Shown here in pieces: positions 55,751 to 64,000 of a DNA stretch of 64,000 nucleotides. Each line of letters opens with the position of its first letter. Within the stretch, counting starts at the first letter, position 1. Origin of the DNA: Desertivirga arenae (lineage in GTDB: Bacteria > Bacteroidota > Bacteroidia > Sphingobacteriales > Sphingobacteriaceae). The stretch is taken from NCBI RefSeq assembly GCF_017355785.1, contig NZ_JAFEWE010000005.1:1-64000 (forward strand). Direction: 5' to 3'. A program made the translations under genes and the position numbers. Below the pieces are notes generated by a model, which was not told the origin of the DNA, did no database searches, and saw nothing but the letters and a program-made list of their open reading frames with translations.

Positions 55751-56884
55751 TTAATCAGGCCAGTACGGAGGTTTCACATTGCTTCCTTTTAGTCTGCAGT
55801 CGATACACTTATCTCTGGTCATTGTAGCATGAGTAGGAGGGCCTTTCATGGGGTCAAAGGGAGCATAGTCTTTTATCAAATAGCCGGCGGTAGTATAAAT
55901 GAGCACGCTATCAAGAGGTACGTCTCTTGATTCGCAAGCCTCCTCCCTGTATGACCATGTTGGTAATCTTTCCCTTCTATGAATGAAAATTCTCTTTTCC
56001 GTGACAGTCCCAGCTCCGATCCATCCGAGTACTTGTTCTTCCGGATTTGTGACACAAGTAATATTGCCTTTAAGCTCAGAAGGTTGAGGGTCAAAAATAC
56101 TTCCGATCTCCTCTGTGTTCTTTTTCATATCTTCAAGATATTGATAGCCCTCACGCGTGTGAGCATATTGTTTTACAAGAATGCTATACAACAGATTTAG
56201 CTTAATTGAATTACCTTTAATAAAAGTTAGGGGAGCCTGAGAAACTCTATCCTCTGATAGACGCTCAGTGGAGCTTAGTAGTATCGCTGAAGAACCGTTG
56301 CCTTGCCAGCAACGGTTAATATTAATAGACCTGTCACGCCCAACAATTCTCCCATTCTTGAGTTCTAAAAGAGAAAAAAAAGGTGTTGTTATTTCCCATG
56401 TCTCCTGGAAATGCCATGAATAGAACCTTGCTTTGTTTGAAGGGTCGTGTGTACTTACGTACAATTTAAAGCCATCATTCTCTATTCTACGGCTGATGCT
56501 ATCTATTTCGGGTGTGACTTTGCTTTCCAAAAAATCTGTTTGATAAACACTGCCATCTTTTGTAGTTATTTTTATCCGGTAAGTCTCGTTCAGATTTAAA
56601 CCGGTGGTTTTCAGCAAGCAATCCCCTTTCTCACTGGTAGTACCCGAGATCACCGTGGTTTGATGATTCTGAACTTCTATCCTTGAACCAGCTTCCGGAA
56701 TACGGCCTTGCCAGTCTTTTAAATCTCCTGTACGACTAAGGATGAAAGTTGTAGAGTCGCCAATATTTAAATATCCTTCAACGACCAGAAGATTCCTAAA
56801 ATGAGCATCCACCTCTGGACTGAAAGATTCCCTGCAGGCACTTGCAATAACCAGAATGATAATAAGAGCTATATATGATTTCAT
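55751..56884 (-). CDS. DUF4249 family lipoprotein
   Basis: 377 residues. Lipobox VIASAC, Cys ~17. The N-terminal LLVVEGYLNIGDSTTFILSRTG and RIEVQNHQTTVISG, and the late DKCIDCRLKGSN..PYWPD block, are the DUF4249 pattern. This family is routinely found next to TonB receptors and is assumed to sit on the outer membrane as an accessory. Its start overlaps the receptor stop (ATGA), so translation is coupled. The CxxC near the C-terminus (KCIDC) may be a metal or disulfide site. Confidence 0.88.
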   Translation of the reverse strand: MKSYIALIIILVIASACRESFSPEVDAHFRNLLVVEGYLNIGDSTTFILSRTGDLKDWQGRIPEAGSRIEVQNHQTTVISGTTSEKGDCLLKTTGLNLNETYRIKITTKDGSVYQTDFLESKVTPEIDSISRRIENDGFKLYVSTHDPSNKARFYSWHFQETWEITTPFFSLLELKNGRIVGRDRSININRCWQGNGSSAILLSSTERLSEDRVSQAPLTFIKGNSIKLNLLYSILVKQYAHTREGYQYLEDMKKNTEEIGSIFDPQPSELKGNITCVTNPEEQVLGWIGAGTVTEKRIFIHRRERLPTWSYREEACESRDVPLDSVLIYTTAGYLIKDYAPFDPMKGPPTHATMTRDKCIDCRLKGSNVKPPYWPD

Positions 56885-59652
56885 TTAAACCGAATATTGT
56901 AGTTTACGAAGGGAATAGCTGAACCAAAAATGGATAGCTTATATCCGTTAATGACCTTGTTCTCACTGGCAAAAAAGGTTGCAAAGGCATTTTTCCGCCC
57001 TGTCAAATTGTATACTCCAAAAGTCCAGGAATTATGAGTTAGTTGTTTAACTTTATGGTTTCCGAGCACGTTAATTGATATGTCAGAACGAAAATAATCA
57101 GGTATACGATACTGATTCCTCTCTGAATACAACAGCCGCTGCCCGCCCTCATAATAATATTTACCAACAGGAAGAGTGATTGGCCTGCCTGTACTATAAG
57201 TGGTATTTAAAGAAAAACTTACCCGGTGTGAGAAACGATAATTTCCAATAAGTGTGAAGTCATGAGGCTTATCGTAATTTGATGGGTAGTACTTACCATC
57301 ATTAATAGAATTGGCTCCCGTTACATCTTCGGTTTTTAGGAATGTCCTTGAATAGGTATAACCTATCCATCCATTCAACTTTCCGGTGAGCTTTTTTACC
57401 AGAAACTCTACGCCATAAGCTTTCCCCTGTGTTGGTAGTACATCCTGCTCGACCTTGTGATTTAAGATCAATACTGCCCCGCTCTTATAATCTAAAAAAT
57501 CCGTGATATTTTTGTAATAGCCTTCGATGGATGTTTCAACAGTATTAGACTTAAAATTTTTGTAAATCCCTAGCGAAACCTGATTACCTCTCTGAGGTTT
57601 TATATTTATATCGCTCAACTTCCAGACATCCGTAGGAGACATAGAAGTAGTGTTCGACAACATGTGTATATATTGCCTTTGTGTATTATATCCTGCTTTA
57701 ATTGAAAAAGTTGGAGTTAAAGCAAATCGTAAACCCAACCGGAATTCAGGCCCTTGATAGGTTTTCATAGACTTGCCTTTCGGATATTGTTTTTCAGAAA
57801 CAATGTTCACGTCGGTTAAAGCAAGTCCAGGGGCATAGAAGTTAGCATTTCCAGGCCCTAGTCTGCTATAGAAAGAATAACGGAACCCTGCATTTAAGGT
57901 AATGTCATTGCTTAGGTCGTATTTTGGCTCTGCAAAAACAGCACTTTCAAGAGCTTGTTCTTGCGCTAGTATATCCGGTAAGACTAAAGATCTTTCATTA
58001 TATGGTTCTATCGAGCCTGGTTTACTTTTATAATAAATAGTACCACCCCCAAATTCAAGACTTAATTTCGACTTAGGGTAGTAGCTGAAGGTGGTTTTAA
58101 AGTGGGTTTGTTCAATACTAAATTTTAGTTTATAATCAACCTCCTCATGGAATCTACTATAATTCTCATAGCCATAATTGTCTGTACCGCCCGAGATAAC
58201 ACTGTATAACTTATTGTTAAACGTATGCTTCCATCTAAGGGAAAAGTTCTGATTATTGTAGCGATAGGTAGTATCTGTACCCAGATTTGATTTGTCACTG
58301 CTAAGATAAGCAGTAAAATAAAAGCTGTTCCTTTCATTTTGCTGATGGTTGATATTCAGGTTAAGATCATAGAAGGCCGCCTTTGCTCCATGATATCCGG
58401 CCTTCTTAGGCAGTATATCCATGATCCAGTTGGAATAGGTAGTTCTTCCACCCAACATGAAGGAGCTTTTATCTTTGATAAGCGGTCCTTCAAAGTTTAA
58501 GCGACTAGTGATTAATCCAATACCCGCTGTTCCTGTAAACTCTTTTTTGTTACCTTCCCTGGTGCTTAGTTCAAGTACAGATGCAAGCCTGCCTCCGTAC
58601 TTTGCAGGAATACTGCTTTTATACAGCTGTACATCCTTCACTACTTCCGGATTAAATGCAGAGAAAAAACCAAAAAAATGAGAGGGATTAAAAACTGTGG
58701 CATCATTGAAAAGTATCAGATTTTGATCAACCGAGCCGCCCCGGACATTAAATCCAGTGCTGGACTCACCTACTGACTTAACCCCCGGGAGAGTAAGAAC
58801 AACCCTTAAGATGTCCGCCTCTCCAAACACTGTCGGAACTTGCTTGATCGTATTTATATCAAGCTTCTCTATCCCCATAGGTGTTCTACGGATATTTGCA
58901 GTTTTATCGGAGGTTATCATTACCTCTTTTAATGCCAGACGTTCTTCCTCGACACTTACATCTAATTTACCGTCACCCTGAACTAGTATCTGCCGTCGGG
59001 TATCCTCCACTCCTATAGCCTGTATATTAAGTTCATGTCTTCCTTTAGGGAGAGTGATCGTATAAAAGCCAAAACCATCGGTTATGCTTCCAACTCTGGG
59101 TTTATTAATAAAAACATGTACCCCTGGGATTGGCTCTCCTGTTTTTGAGTTTTTAATGTAACCAGCCACCGTTGCGGTCCTCTTCGCGGGATTTATATTT
59201 CTTCCCACTGGGTAGACTTTATAGCTGACATTAGTAGAAACAGAAGGTTCTGATGAAGTAAGATCTGCGACCAAAGCTTTATTATCAATAACTTTTGTTT
59301 CCTCTTCCGTCGACATCTGGAATGGAAGGGTAGTAATAATGCGAATATTTTTGGTTAGAAAAATTTCATTCTTATAAATAGCATACTGAAAATCAGTGGC
59401 CGAAAAAATCCTGTCTAGAATATCTTTAACTGTAGCCTCTTTAAAATCACCTGCAACTTTCAAACTGTCAAACAAGTCGGCTTGATAATGAAAATGGTAG
59501 GACGTTTTCGACTCGATTGCTTTCACCAGCTCCTCTAAATTACCATTTTTAAAATGTATATTGAACTTCTGGCCAATACTTTGGGCACAAGCCAATATCG
59601 GCAGGGAAATCGAGACCAGGGAAATAAAGAAACAGGTGTAAATATTTCTCAT
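56881..59652 (-). CDS. TonB-dependent receptor with STN domain
   Basis: 923 residues. Signal (~1-24), STN short domain (~27-100, FNIHFKNGNLEELVKAIESK), carboxypeptidase-like regulatory domain (~165-240, YIKNSKTGEPIPGVHVFINK), plug (~270-385, NVRGGSVDQNLILFNDATVF and AKYGGRLASVLELSTREGN) and a barrel to the end. STN domains usually contact a FecR-type anti-sigma, but no FecI/FecR pair is next to it; its own operon has none. It overlaps both neighbours by four bases. The substrate is unknown; absence of SusD argues against a glycan and the DUF4249 partner is seen with many substrates. Confidence 0.9.
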   Translation of the reverse strand: MRNIYTCFFISLVSISLPILACAQSIGQKFNIHFKNGNLEELVKAIESKTSYHFHYQADLFDSLKVAGDFKEATVKDILDRIFSATDFQYAIYKNEIFLTKNIRIITTLPFQMSTEEETKVIDNKALVADLTSSEPSVSTNVSYKVYPVGRNINPAKRTATVAGYIKNSKTGEPIPGVHVFINKPRVGSITDGFGFYTITLPKGRHELNIQAIGVEDTRRQILVQGDGKLDVSVEEERLALKEVMITSDKTANIRRTPMGIEKLDINTIKQVPTVFGEADILRVVLTLPGVKSVGESSTGFNVRGGSVDQNLILFNDATVFNPSHFFGFFSAFNPEVVKDVQLYKSSIPAKYGGRLASVLELSTREGNKKEFTGTAGIGLITSRLNFEGPLIKDKSSFMLGGRTTYSNWIMDILPKKAGYHGAKAAFYDLNLNINHQQNERNSFYFTAYLSSDKSNLGTDTTYRYNNQNFSLRWKHTFNNKLYSVISGGTDNYGYENYSRFHEEVDYKLKFSIEQTHFKTTFSYYPKSKLSLEFGGGTIYYKSKPGSIEPYNERSLVLPDILAQEQALESAVFAEPKYDLSNDITLNAGFRYSFYSRLGPGNANFYAPGLALTDVNIVSEKQYPKGKSMKTYQGPEFRLGLRFALTPTFSIKAGYNTQRQYIHMLSNTTSMSPTDVWKLSDINIKPQRGNQVSLGIYKNFKSNTVETSIEGYYKNITDFLDYKSGAVLILNHKVEQDVLPTQGKAYGVEFLVKKLTGKLNGWIGYTYSRTFLKTEDVTGANSINDGKYYPSNYDKPHDFTLIGNYRFSHRVSFSLNTTYSTGRPITLPVGKYYYEGGQRLLYSERNQYRIPDYFRSDISINVLGNHKVKQLTHNSWTFGVYNLTGRKNAFATFFASENKVINGYKLSIFGSAIPFVNYNIRFK

Positions 59653-60389
59653 AACTGAACTATTGAGTCATGAAACCTTACCAGTTCAACCATTGCTTTT
59701 TCCTTATCCTTCTTGAAATTAAGCTGATTTTTCTTGATGTACTCTTGATTTTCAGCCTGTGTTGATCGAAGTTGTTTTAAGAAAGCCTTTTTACTTTTTA
59801 TGCTTAGGTATCGCGAATTCTTGAATAGATAATACTTGTCTTCCCCAGAGACATGTTTCTCAACTTGAGTTGGGGTGATTTTTTCTGCAACTGATTTTAC
59901 TCTCTTCGCAAGAAGGCTGATCTTTCCATGATATAATTGGTCGTAATATCCGGGCTTAATGCTGCTCTCTCCTTCATTTCTCCCAGAGCTGGCTTTAAGG
60001 TTAATAAAAGTGTGCTTGTGTAAAGAAAAAAAGTCTACCTGGTCGGGTATTACAGTAGTGGGAGTAGCCCCGTCGAAATGCAATAGGACTAACTGGTCTT
60101 TAACAAGATCATACTTAATTTTAACGTTTTTGTAAATGTATCCTTCATACCCTATTATCCCTGACGCATATACATCATCTATAAAAAAAAGATGTTCATT
60201 ATCACTAATTTGCCCGGACGGATTGTACTCTCTGCCATTATAGAGTGGTGCTACACGGTTAAGGAGACTCGGATAACTTTCCTTAGCATTCTTCAGGACG
60301 CCAGCAACAAATAAGCTGTCACCCGATCCCTGAGAAAACACAGGCAGTTCTGAGAATATGATCAGAAGAAAAAATAGCAATTGTTTCAT
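59649..60389 (-). CDS. Secreted protein of unknown function, first gene of the TonB receptor operon
   Basis: 246 residues from ATG 60389 (MKQLLFFLLIIFSELPVFSQ, cleavage ~20); the frame is open for 38 more codons upstream but those are not signal-like. The mature protein has mixed beta-strands, a middle block VKIKYDLVKDQLVLLHFDG, and a Lys-rich coiled tail (LRSTQAENQEYIKKNQLNFK). No family is recognised. It precedes the TonB receptor with a four-base overlap, so it is likely part of the same envelope system. Confidence 0.65.
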   Translation of the reverse strand: MKQLLFFLLIIFSELPVFSQGSGDSLFVAGVLKNAKESYPSLLNRVAPLYNGREYNPSGQISDNEHLFFIDDVYASGIIGYEGYIYKNVKIKYDLVKDQLVLLHFDGATPTTVIPDQVDFFSLHKHTFINLKASSGRNEGESSIKPGYYDQLYHGKISLLAKRVKSVAEKITPTQVEKHVSGEDKYYLFKNSRYLSIKSKKAFLKQLRSTQAENQEYIKKNQLNFKKDKEKAMVELVRFHDSIVQL

Positions 60390-60478
60390 GATTATCGGTC
60401 GGTTAGTAAGGAGAGAAACTATTTCCTTTATTCCAGGAAAAGCACTCAATGTTTTGGTAGAGCTATTTAGGCGATGAA

Positions 60479-60510
60479 GAGAGAGATGATCTTTCTCAAT
60501 CATCTCTCTA
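60479..60510 (-). terminator. Hairpin after the GH10-like gene
   Basis: GAGAGATGAT (60481-60490) pairs with ATCATCTCTC (60499-60508), 20 bases after the stop of the GH10-like gene on the minus strand. Only a short T/C-rich tail follows, so it may be a weak terminator or a transcript-stabilising hairpin. Confidence 0.5.
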
Positions 60511-60529
60511 CTAATAAACTGGTGGCTTA

Positions 60530-62284
60530 TTATTTTCCTTGAAAGGCTTCTACAACCCCAACATAAGCGGGTTTTCTTTGATATCCAGCATTAACTGTAC
60601 TACCAGAGGTACCTCTTGTCCATAAACCCACAGGTTCATTTGGCCTCCAGGAATCACCTGAAATTCGATCATATGGACTTCTGAAAGTGATACCAGCGCG
60701 CTGCCCCGCAGGTATATGTGTATTATATGCCTTAACAAACCATTTATATGTTTCTGCTTGCTGTTGGTACAGTTCTGCCGTTGCAGCAGCGGTATTACCT
60801 CCAGTACCAATATCCAGAGCAGATATTTTAATTAACTTTCCGGTGGCCGCTAACGCTTGAAGCATCGCTTCGACTTTAGTCTTATCTACAGTAGTTACAT
60901 TTAATGCTAATTCTGTTGCAATTCCATCAACATTAGCTCCCTGGCTTTCTGTATAAGCAATATAGTCCTTCAATCCCTGAATTTTTGCAACATTATCAAC
61001 AAGATTAGTTTCTGTAATAAAGATCTTGTCGGAGGGGTTTGCGTATTGCTTAAGCATTTTAATAGCCGTAGCTGCATAATCCCTACCAAGATAATCCTGC
61101 CAATAAAACGTATTTGCTGGAAGACTACCCATCCCTACACCGGTTCTTAATTTGGTTGGATCTGTATCATCGAGTGGTTGGTAAACAACGCTCCAGGACT
61201 TAATCTTGTCTTTTCCCGCCGCTCCAACAGCTTTAATCCACTTATCGAGCTCGGCTGTGTAAATGGTTTTTCTTTCTGCCTGAGTTTTTGGTATAACCGT
61301 AAATTTCGCCCATGTTAGCCTTATATTGTCCAAGTGCATATTTGCTCCACCAGTTTCATTACCGAATGTCAAAACAAAACTATTCAGTTGTTTTTCAGCA
61401 TCGGTAAAAGCGAAGGTGGAAAGATCCAGCTCTAAATTCCTACCCCACACATTAGTTACTGCACCAATGGCCTCCAAACTTTTACCTGGGTTAAACTTAT
61501 TGAAACGCCCGCTGGGAACCGCTCCGAAAGTCGTTGATATTCCTAGGCTAATCCCCGCCCCTTGATTTCCAGCTGCAGCATTGGCATCCAACAAAAGCTT
61601 TCTGCAGTCGCCCAAAGTTACTCCCGTTGGCAAATTAACCTGATACTGTGGAAAAGCACGGGGCCCATCAAGCTTTAATGTCTTACCACTGTTTGATGCT
61701 CCAGCAACCGGATCTGTAGATATTTTTGCAGTACCAGATACGTCTGCTGTCGAATAGTAAACAGGAAATGAACTTCCAACAGTCCTGCTTTCGAAATTTT
61801 CAACCAGGTAGGTGCCGGTTGGACCAGGAATAATAAGGTCGGGAATCAAACTGTTTAGGTACGCAGCATTCTGATTGCTATGCTGAACAAGATGCCCTGC
61901 ATGAACTGCCATACCTGCTGATTTATTTACCTCTAATGCAGCAGTGATGTTATCCATAACAGGTGCACCGGTAGCTGATACAAAGTCCATATGATTTAAT
62001 CTTGTAAAGTTAATCTCATCAAAATGACTTTGCATCGTACGGTAAAACGGTGAGTTTTCAGCAACTTCAGACAAATTAAGCTCCACTCCTAACTTAAAGT
62101 TAGGCTGATTACTATAGTTGACGTATGTTTTTAGTTCTTTATAAGCATCTAATGCTTCCTGATCAATCAGAGATTGCGGTTTTTCTATGCTGAACTCCCG
62201 ACGCTCAAATTCAGAGCAGGCAACAAACAGAGAAGACAGGGCGATAGACATCGCAATACCAGCAGTGAGTTTATTAATCTTCAT
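60530..62284 (-). CDS. GH10-like lipoprotein with both catalytic glutamates replaced (probable glycan-binding pseudoenzyme)
   Basis: 584 residues. Lipobox LFVACS, Cys ~23. It aligns along its length with the GH10 xylanase at 35612: same split barrel with an inserted beta-sandwich (~150-330), same FYWQDYLGRDYA and LKDYIAYTESQGANVDGI blocks, and same ending WRPNEPVGLW. The active site is gone: where the xylanase has WDVVNEP, this protein has WSVVYQP (Gln369 for the acid/base Glu); where it has VSELDLG, this has ISALDIG (Ala489 for the nucleophile). TWH becomes VQH, and TQMH becomes TELA. The frame is otherwise intact. The insertion is shorter (one sandwich rather than two). Best read as a xylan-binding surface lipoprotein derived from a xylanase. 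It follows a DUF1735 gene as the active enzyme does. Confidence 0.9.
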   Translation of the reverse strand: MKINKLTAGIAMSIALSSLFVACSEFERREFSIEKPQSLIDQEALDAYKELKTYVNYSNQPNFKLGVELNLSEVAENSPFYRTMQSHFDEINFTRLNHMDFVSATGAPVMDNITAALEVNKSAGMAVHAGHLVQHSNQNAAYLNSLIPDLIIPGPTGTYLVENFESRTVGSSFPVYYSTADVSGTAKISTDPVAGASNSGKTLKLDGPRAFPQYQVNLPTGVTLGDCRKLLLDANAAAGNQGAGISLGISTTFGAVPSGRFNKFNPGKSLEAIGAVTNVWGRNLELDLSTFAFTDAEKQLNSFVLTFGNETGGANMHLDNIRLTWAKFTVIPKTQAERKTIYTAELDKWIKAVGAAGKDKIKSWSVVYQPLDDTDPTKLRTGVGMGSLPANTFYWQDYLGRDYAATAIKMLKQYANPSDKIFITETNLVDNVAKIQGLKDYIAYTESQGANVDGIATELALNVTTVDKTKVEAMLQALAATGKLIKISALDIGTGGNTAAATAELYQQQAETYKWFVKAYNTHIPAGQRAGITFRSPYDRISGDSWRPNEPVGLWTRGTSGSTVNAGYQRKPAYVGVVEAFQGK

Positions 62285-62306
62285 AATTCTTTCCGTTTTA
62301 ATGTAA

Positions 62307-63314
62307 CTACTGCGCTACTGGTGTGAACACTTCAAATTTTACAGCCCGGTCGCGCATAACCAAAGTGTCTTTTGTAGCAACACTTCCGGTAATAGTCGTG
62401 GCACTCGATCCAGACCCTACATTTACACCGGTATAGGCAACTTGGTAATCAAGATAGAGCGCATCTCTGTCTATGTTTCCCCAACTCTTCTTTTCGCCCT
62501 TTTTTACAAATGCCCCTGTTCCGGTTGCAGTAAATTTTGCTGTATTAGTTGTGATAGTACACTTTCCCGCATTGTCGAATGTTAATAACAAAGTACAAGA
62601 GAAGTTATTCCCCTGTGCATCTTTAAAAACCACTGGGAAATCTAACTGACTCAACCCCTTAGTGTTTAACAGATTAACCTCATCTCGCTCGACATAATCA
62701 GCATGCCGTCTCACATTTCTGGTGGTTGCACCATTAGTCATAACATCTATACCTCTTCTTAAATAATTCCCATGCCACTGATTAACAAACTTTAGTGCAT
62801 AATAAACGAAATTTTTACCTGCTAAAATCGAATCCCGCGTTTGTACCCCTGTCATCCTTATCGGAAGAGCATAAGTGTTCCTGATAGCATCGGGATCGGC
62901 AAAAAATGCATCTGTTAACTGAACCTGAACTCCTCCTAGCAGACTCCCTTTTGGAATCGTTATTTGGTTCGATGCCAGCGAATAATAATTTGCAGGTAAA
63001 GGTTTTATGCTACCGCCTGTTGAGAAATTTAGATTATTTAAGAGCGAGTTATCAACCACGAAGTTTATAGCGATATCTTTTTTATTGTCGCGTGTTCCAC
63101 CGACTGTAGCCTTAATCTCAACCTTACGTTCATTATCTAATGTGTTATCTACAAATAAATCCTCGCCCAAAACAACTGTACGTACCGGGTACTGGTAGGC
63201 AAAATATACCGCCTGATAATCAAAATCAGGATGATCAATATCCTTGTTCTTCAAACAACCGGTTGCAGTAATCAAAGCAGCTACTAATCCGGTGAATATT
63301 TTAACTTTTTTCAT
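62307..63314 (-). CDS. DUF1735/DUF5627 SusE-like lipoprotein, second copy
   Basis: 335 residues from ATG 63314 (MKKVKIFTGLVAALITATGC, lipobox Cys20). Paralogue of the protein at 37774: VYFAYQYPVRTVVLGEDLF, YYSLASNQITIPKGSLLGG and NQWHGNYLRRGIDVM align position by position. An extra glycine/serine-rich loop (GVNVGSGSSATTITGS) lies near the end. It sits between a SusD and the GH10-like pseudoenzyme, mirroring the first locus. Likely a surface glycan-binding protein. Confidence 0.8.
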   Translation of the reverse strand: MKKVKIFTGLVAALITATGCLKNKDIDHPDFDYQAVYFAYQYPVRTVVLGEDLFVDNTLDNERKVEIKATVGGTRDNKKDIAINFVVDNSLLNNLNFSTGGSIKPLPANYYSLASNQITIPKGSLLGGVQVQLTDAFFADPDAIRNTYALPIRMTGVQTRDSILAGKNFVYYALKFVNQWHGNYLRRGIDVMTNGATTRNVRRHADYVERDEVNLLNTKGLSQLDFPVVFKDAQGNNFSCTLLLTFDNAGKCTITTNTAKFTATGTGAFVKKGEKKSWGNIDRDALYLDYQVAYTGVNVGSGSSATTITGSVATKDTLVMRDRAVKFEVFTPVAQ

Positions 63315-63340
63315 TTTGAATAATAAATTACTGTGGGTCA

Positions 63341-64000
63341 TTACCAGTTAGCATTTTGTTTTAAATTGCTATACTTCAACACTTCTGAATATGGAATAGG
63401 CCCGTAAATCATGTGATCTTGAAATGCCCTTTCTTCTACATTAATTGGAGTATAAATATTTCCATTTATATCTAAGCCGCGAGCTGTTTCATTTAGTTTA
63501 GTTAGGCTTTCCTTCCAACGGCGTATATCCCAAAAACGGAAGCCTTCAAAAGATAATTCCAGACGACGTTCATTCTTAATCAACTCGCGCATCTTAGCCT
63601 TATCTGTAGCACATTCCTCTAAATAGGCGTGGTTATTAGATGTTCCAACTCCAGCCCTAGTACGGATAGCCTTGATTACATCATAAGCTGAAAATGTATT
63701 AGGACCACTCCCTTTTGGTCCCCAGGCTTCATTTGCTGCCTCAGCATAATTCAAACAAATTTCGGTGAAGCGAATACGCGGATTATAACGGTTTCTTCCT
63801 GTTACAGATCCGGGAGTTAAAGAAACATCCCAGCGAAGTGTTTTCCTTAGATAATAACCGGTACGGGTAGAAGTTGTCCTCACGTTTATACCATCGGCCG
63901 TGCCAGATTGGCTACCTGTTCTAATAGCAGCGTAATCAGGGTGAGCATTGTATAAAATATAAGCGCGTAACCGTGGATCTCTATTTGCATAAGGGTTGCT
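63341..64000 (-). CDS. SusD/RagB family lipoprotein, C-terminal part (runs off right edge)
   Basis: 220 open codons to the window edge, with no start visible; an internal GTG at 63883 is not the real start since the frame continues upstream (PYANRDPRLRAYILYNAH). It is closely similar to the SusD at 38784: TSTRTGYYLRKTLR, YAEAANEAWGP, FSAYDVIKAIRTRAGVGTSN and KNERRLELSFEGFRFWDIRR. A partner SusC is expected just beyond the edge. First visible gene of the second xylan-type module. Confidence 0.92.
   Translation of the reverse strand, partial: SNPYANRDPRLRAYILYNAHPDYAAIRTGSQSGTADGINVRTTSTRTGYYLRKTLRWDVSLTPGSVTGRNRYNPRIRFTEICLNYAEAANEAWGPKGSGPNTFSAYDVIKAIRTRAGVGTSNNHAYLEECATDKAKMRELIKNERRLELSFEGFRFWDIRRWKESLTKLNETARGLDINGNIYTPINVEERAFQDHMIYGPIPYSEVLKYSNLKQNANW

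Noticed and set aside
60530-62284. The GH10-like gene as a simple pseudogene or sequencing error
   Set aside because: The frame is full-length with signal and lipobox, and the two catalytic changes are separate, clean substitutions with neighbouring active-site changes; this points to a functional non-catalytic protein.
63341-63883. A 180-residue protein starting at GTG 63883
   Set aside because: The reading frame continues uninterrupted to the window edge with SusD-like sequence, so this is the C-terminal part of a longer SusD, not a separate gene.

Overview
The window is a stretch of a Bacteroidota chromosome, most likely a plant-polysaccharide-degrading soil or plant-associated member of the Sphingobacteriaceae (Pedobacter or Mucilaginibacter type). 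The signs are SusC/SusD pairs, a hybrid two-component regulator, DUF4249/DUF1735 lipoproteins, TonB-dependent receptors with carboxypeptidase-like N-termini, and promoters of the Bacteroidota form TTTG-N19-TAnnTTTG (clearest before rpmH and before tRNA-His). The genus is inferred; no rRNA is present.

Left edge to 5.1 kb: a truncated insertion-sequence gene, about 800 bases of non-coding DNA with decameric repeats and nested inverted repeats, then a co-directional pectin set (rhamnogalacturonan acetylesterase CE12, pectate lyase PL1, GH43) closed by a strong terminator. 5.1-11.0 kb: an Lrp/AsnC regulator and a manganese-type uptake locus: an NRAMP transporter fused to a universal-stress domain, a TonB receptor with a CxxC in its plug, and a DtxR/MntR-type regulator. 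Two matching TTAG-N6-CTAA palindromes, one before the NRAMP gene and one between the receptor and the regulator, suggest one regulon.

11.0-26.8 kb is mostly housekeeping: smpB, pcm, an outer-membrane protein, priA, a DUF423 protein, a pair of envelope proteins, tsaB, yidD-rnpA-rpmH, an ECF sigma factor with a membrane partner, a dicarboxylate/glutamate symporter, tRNA-His, small conserved proteins and a possible small RNA.

26.8-53.2 kb is a hemicellulose (xylan/arabinoxylan) locus: three-domain GH43 enzymes on both strands, GH127, two CE1-type esterases, then a minus-strand polysaccharide utilisation operon (susC-susD-susC-susD-DUF1735 lipoprotein-GH10 xylanase) preceded by its likely hybrid two-component sensor. 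Expected logic: surface xylanase and glycan-binding lipoproteins cut and hold xylan, SusC/D pairs import oligosaccharides, periplasmic GH43/GH127/CE1 enzymes strip side chains and depolymerise, and the sensor detects an oligosaccharide and induces the operon.

53.2-60.5 kb is a separate four-gene operon (secreted 246-residue protein, STN-type TonB receptor, DUF4249 lipoprotein, MG2-like protein with a plug-like tail) of unknown substrate. 60.5-64.0 kb, running off the right edge, is a second copy of the susD-DUF1735-GH10 module in which the GH10 homologue has lost both catalytic glutamates (Gln369 and Ala489 stand in their places) while remaining an intact lipoprotein ORF. It is probably a xylanase-derived glycan-binding protein and is the most interesting object in the window.
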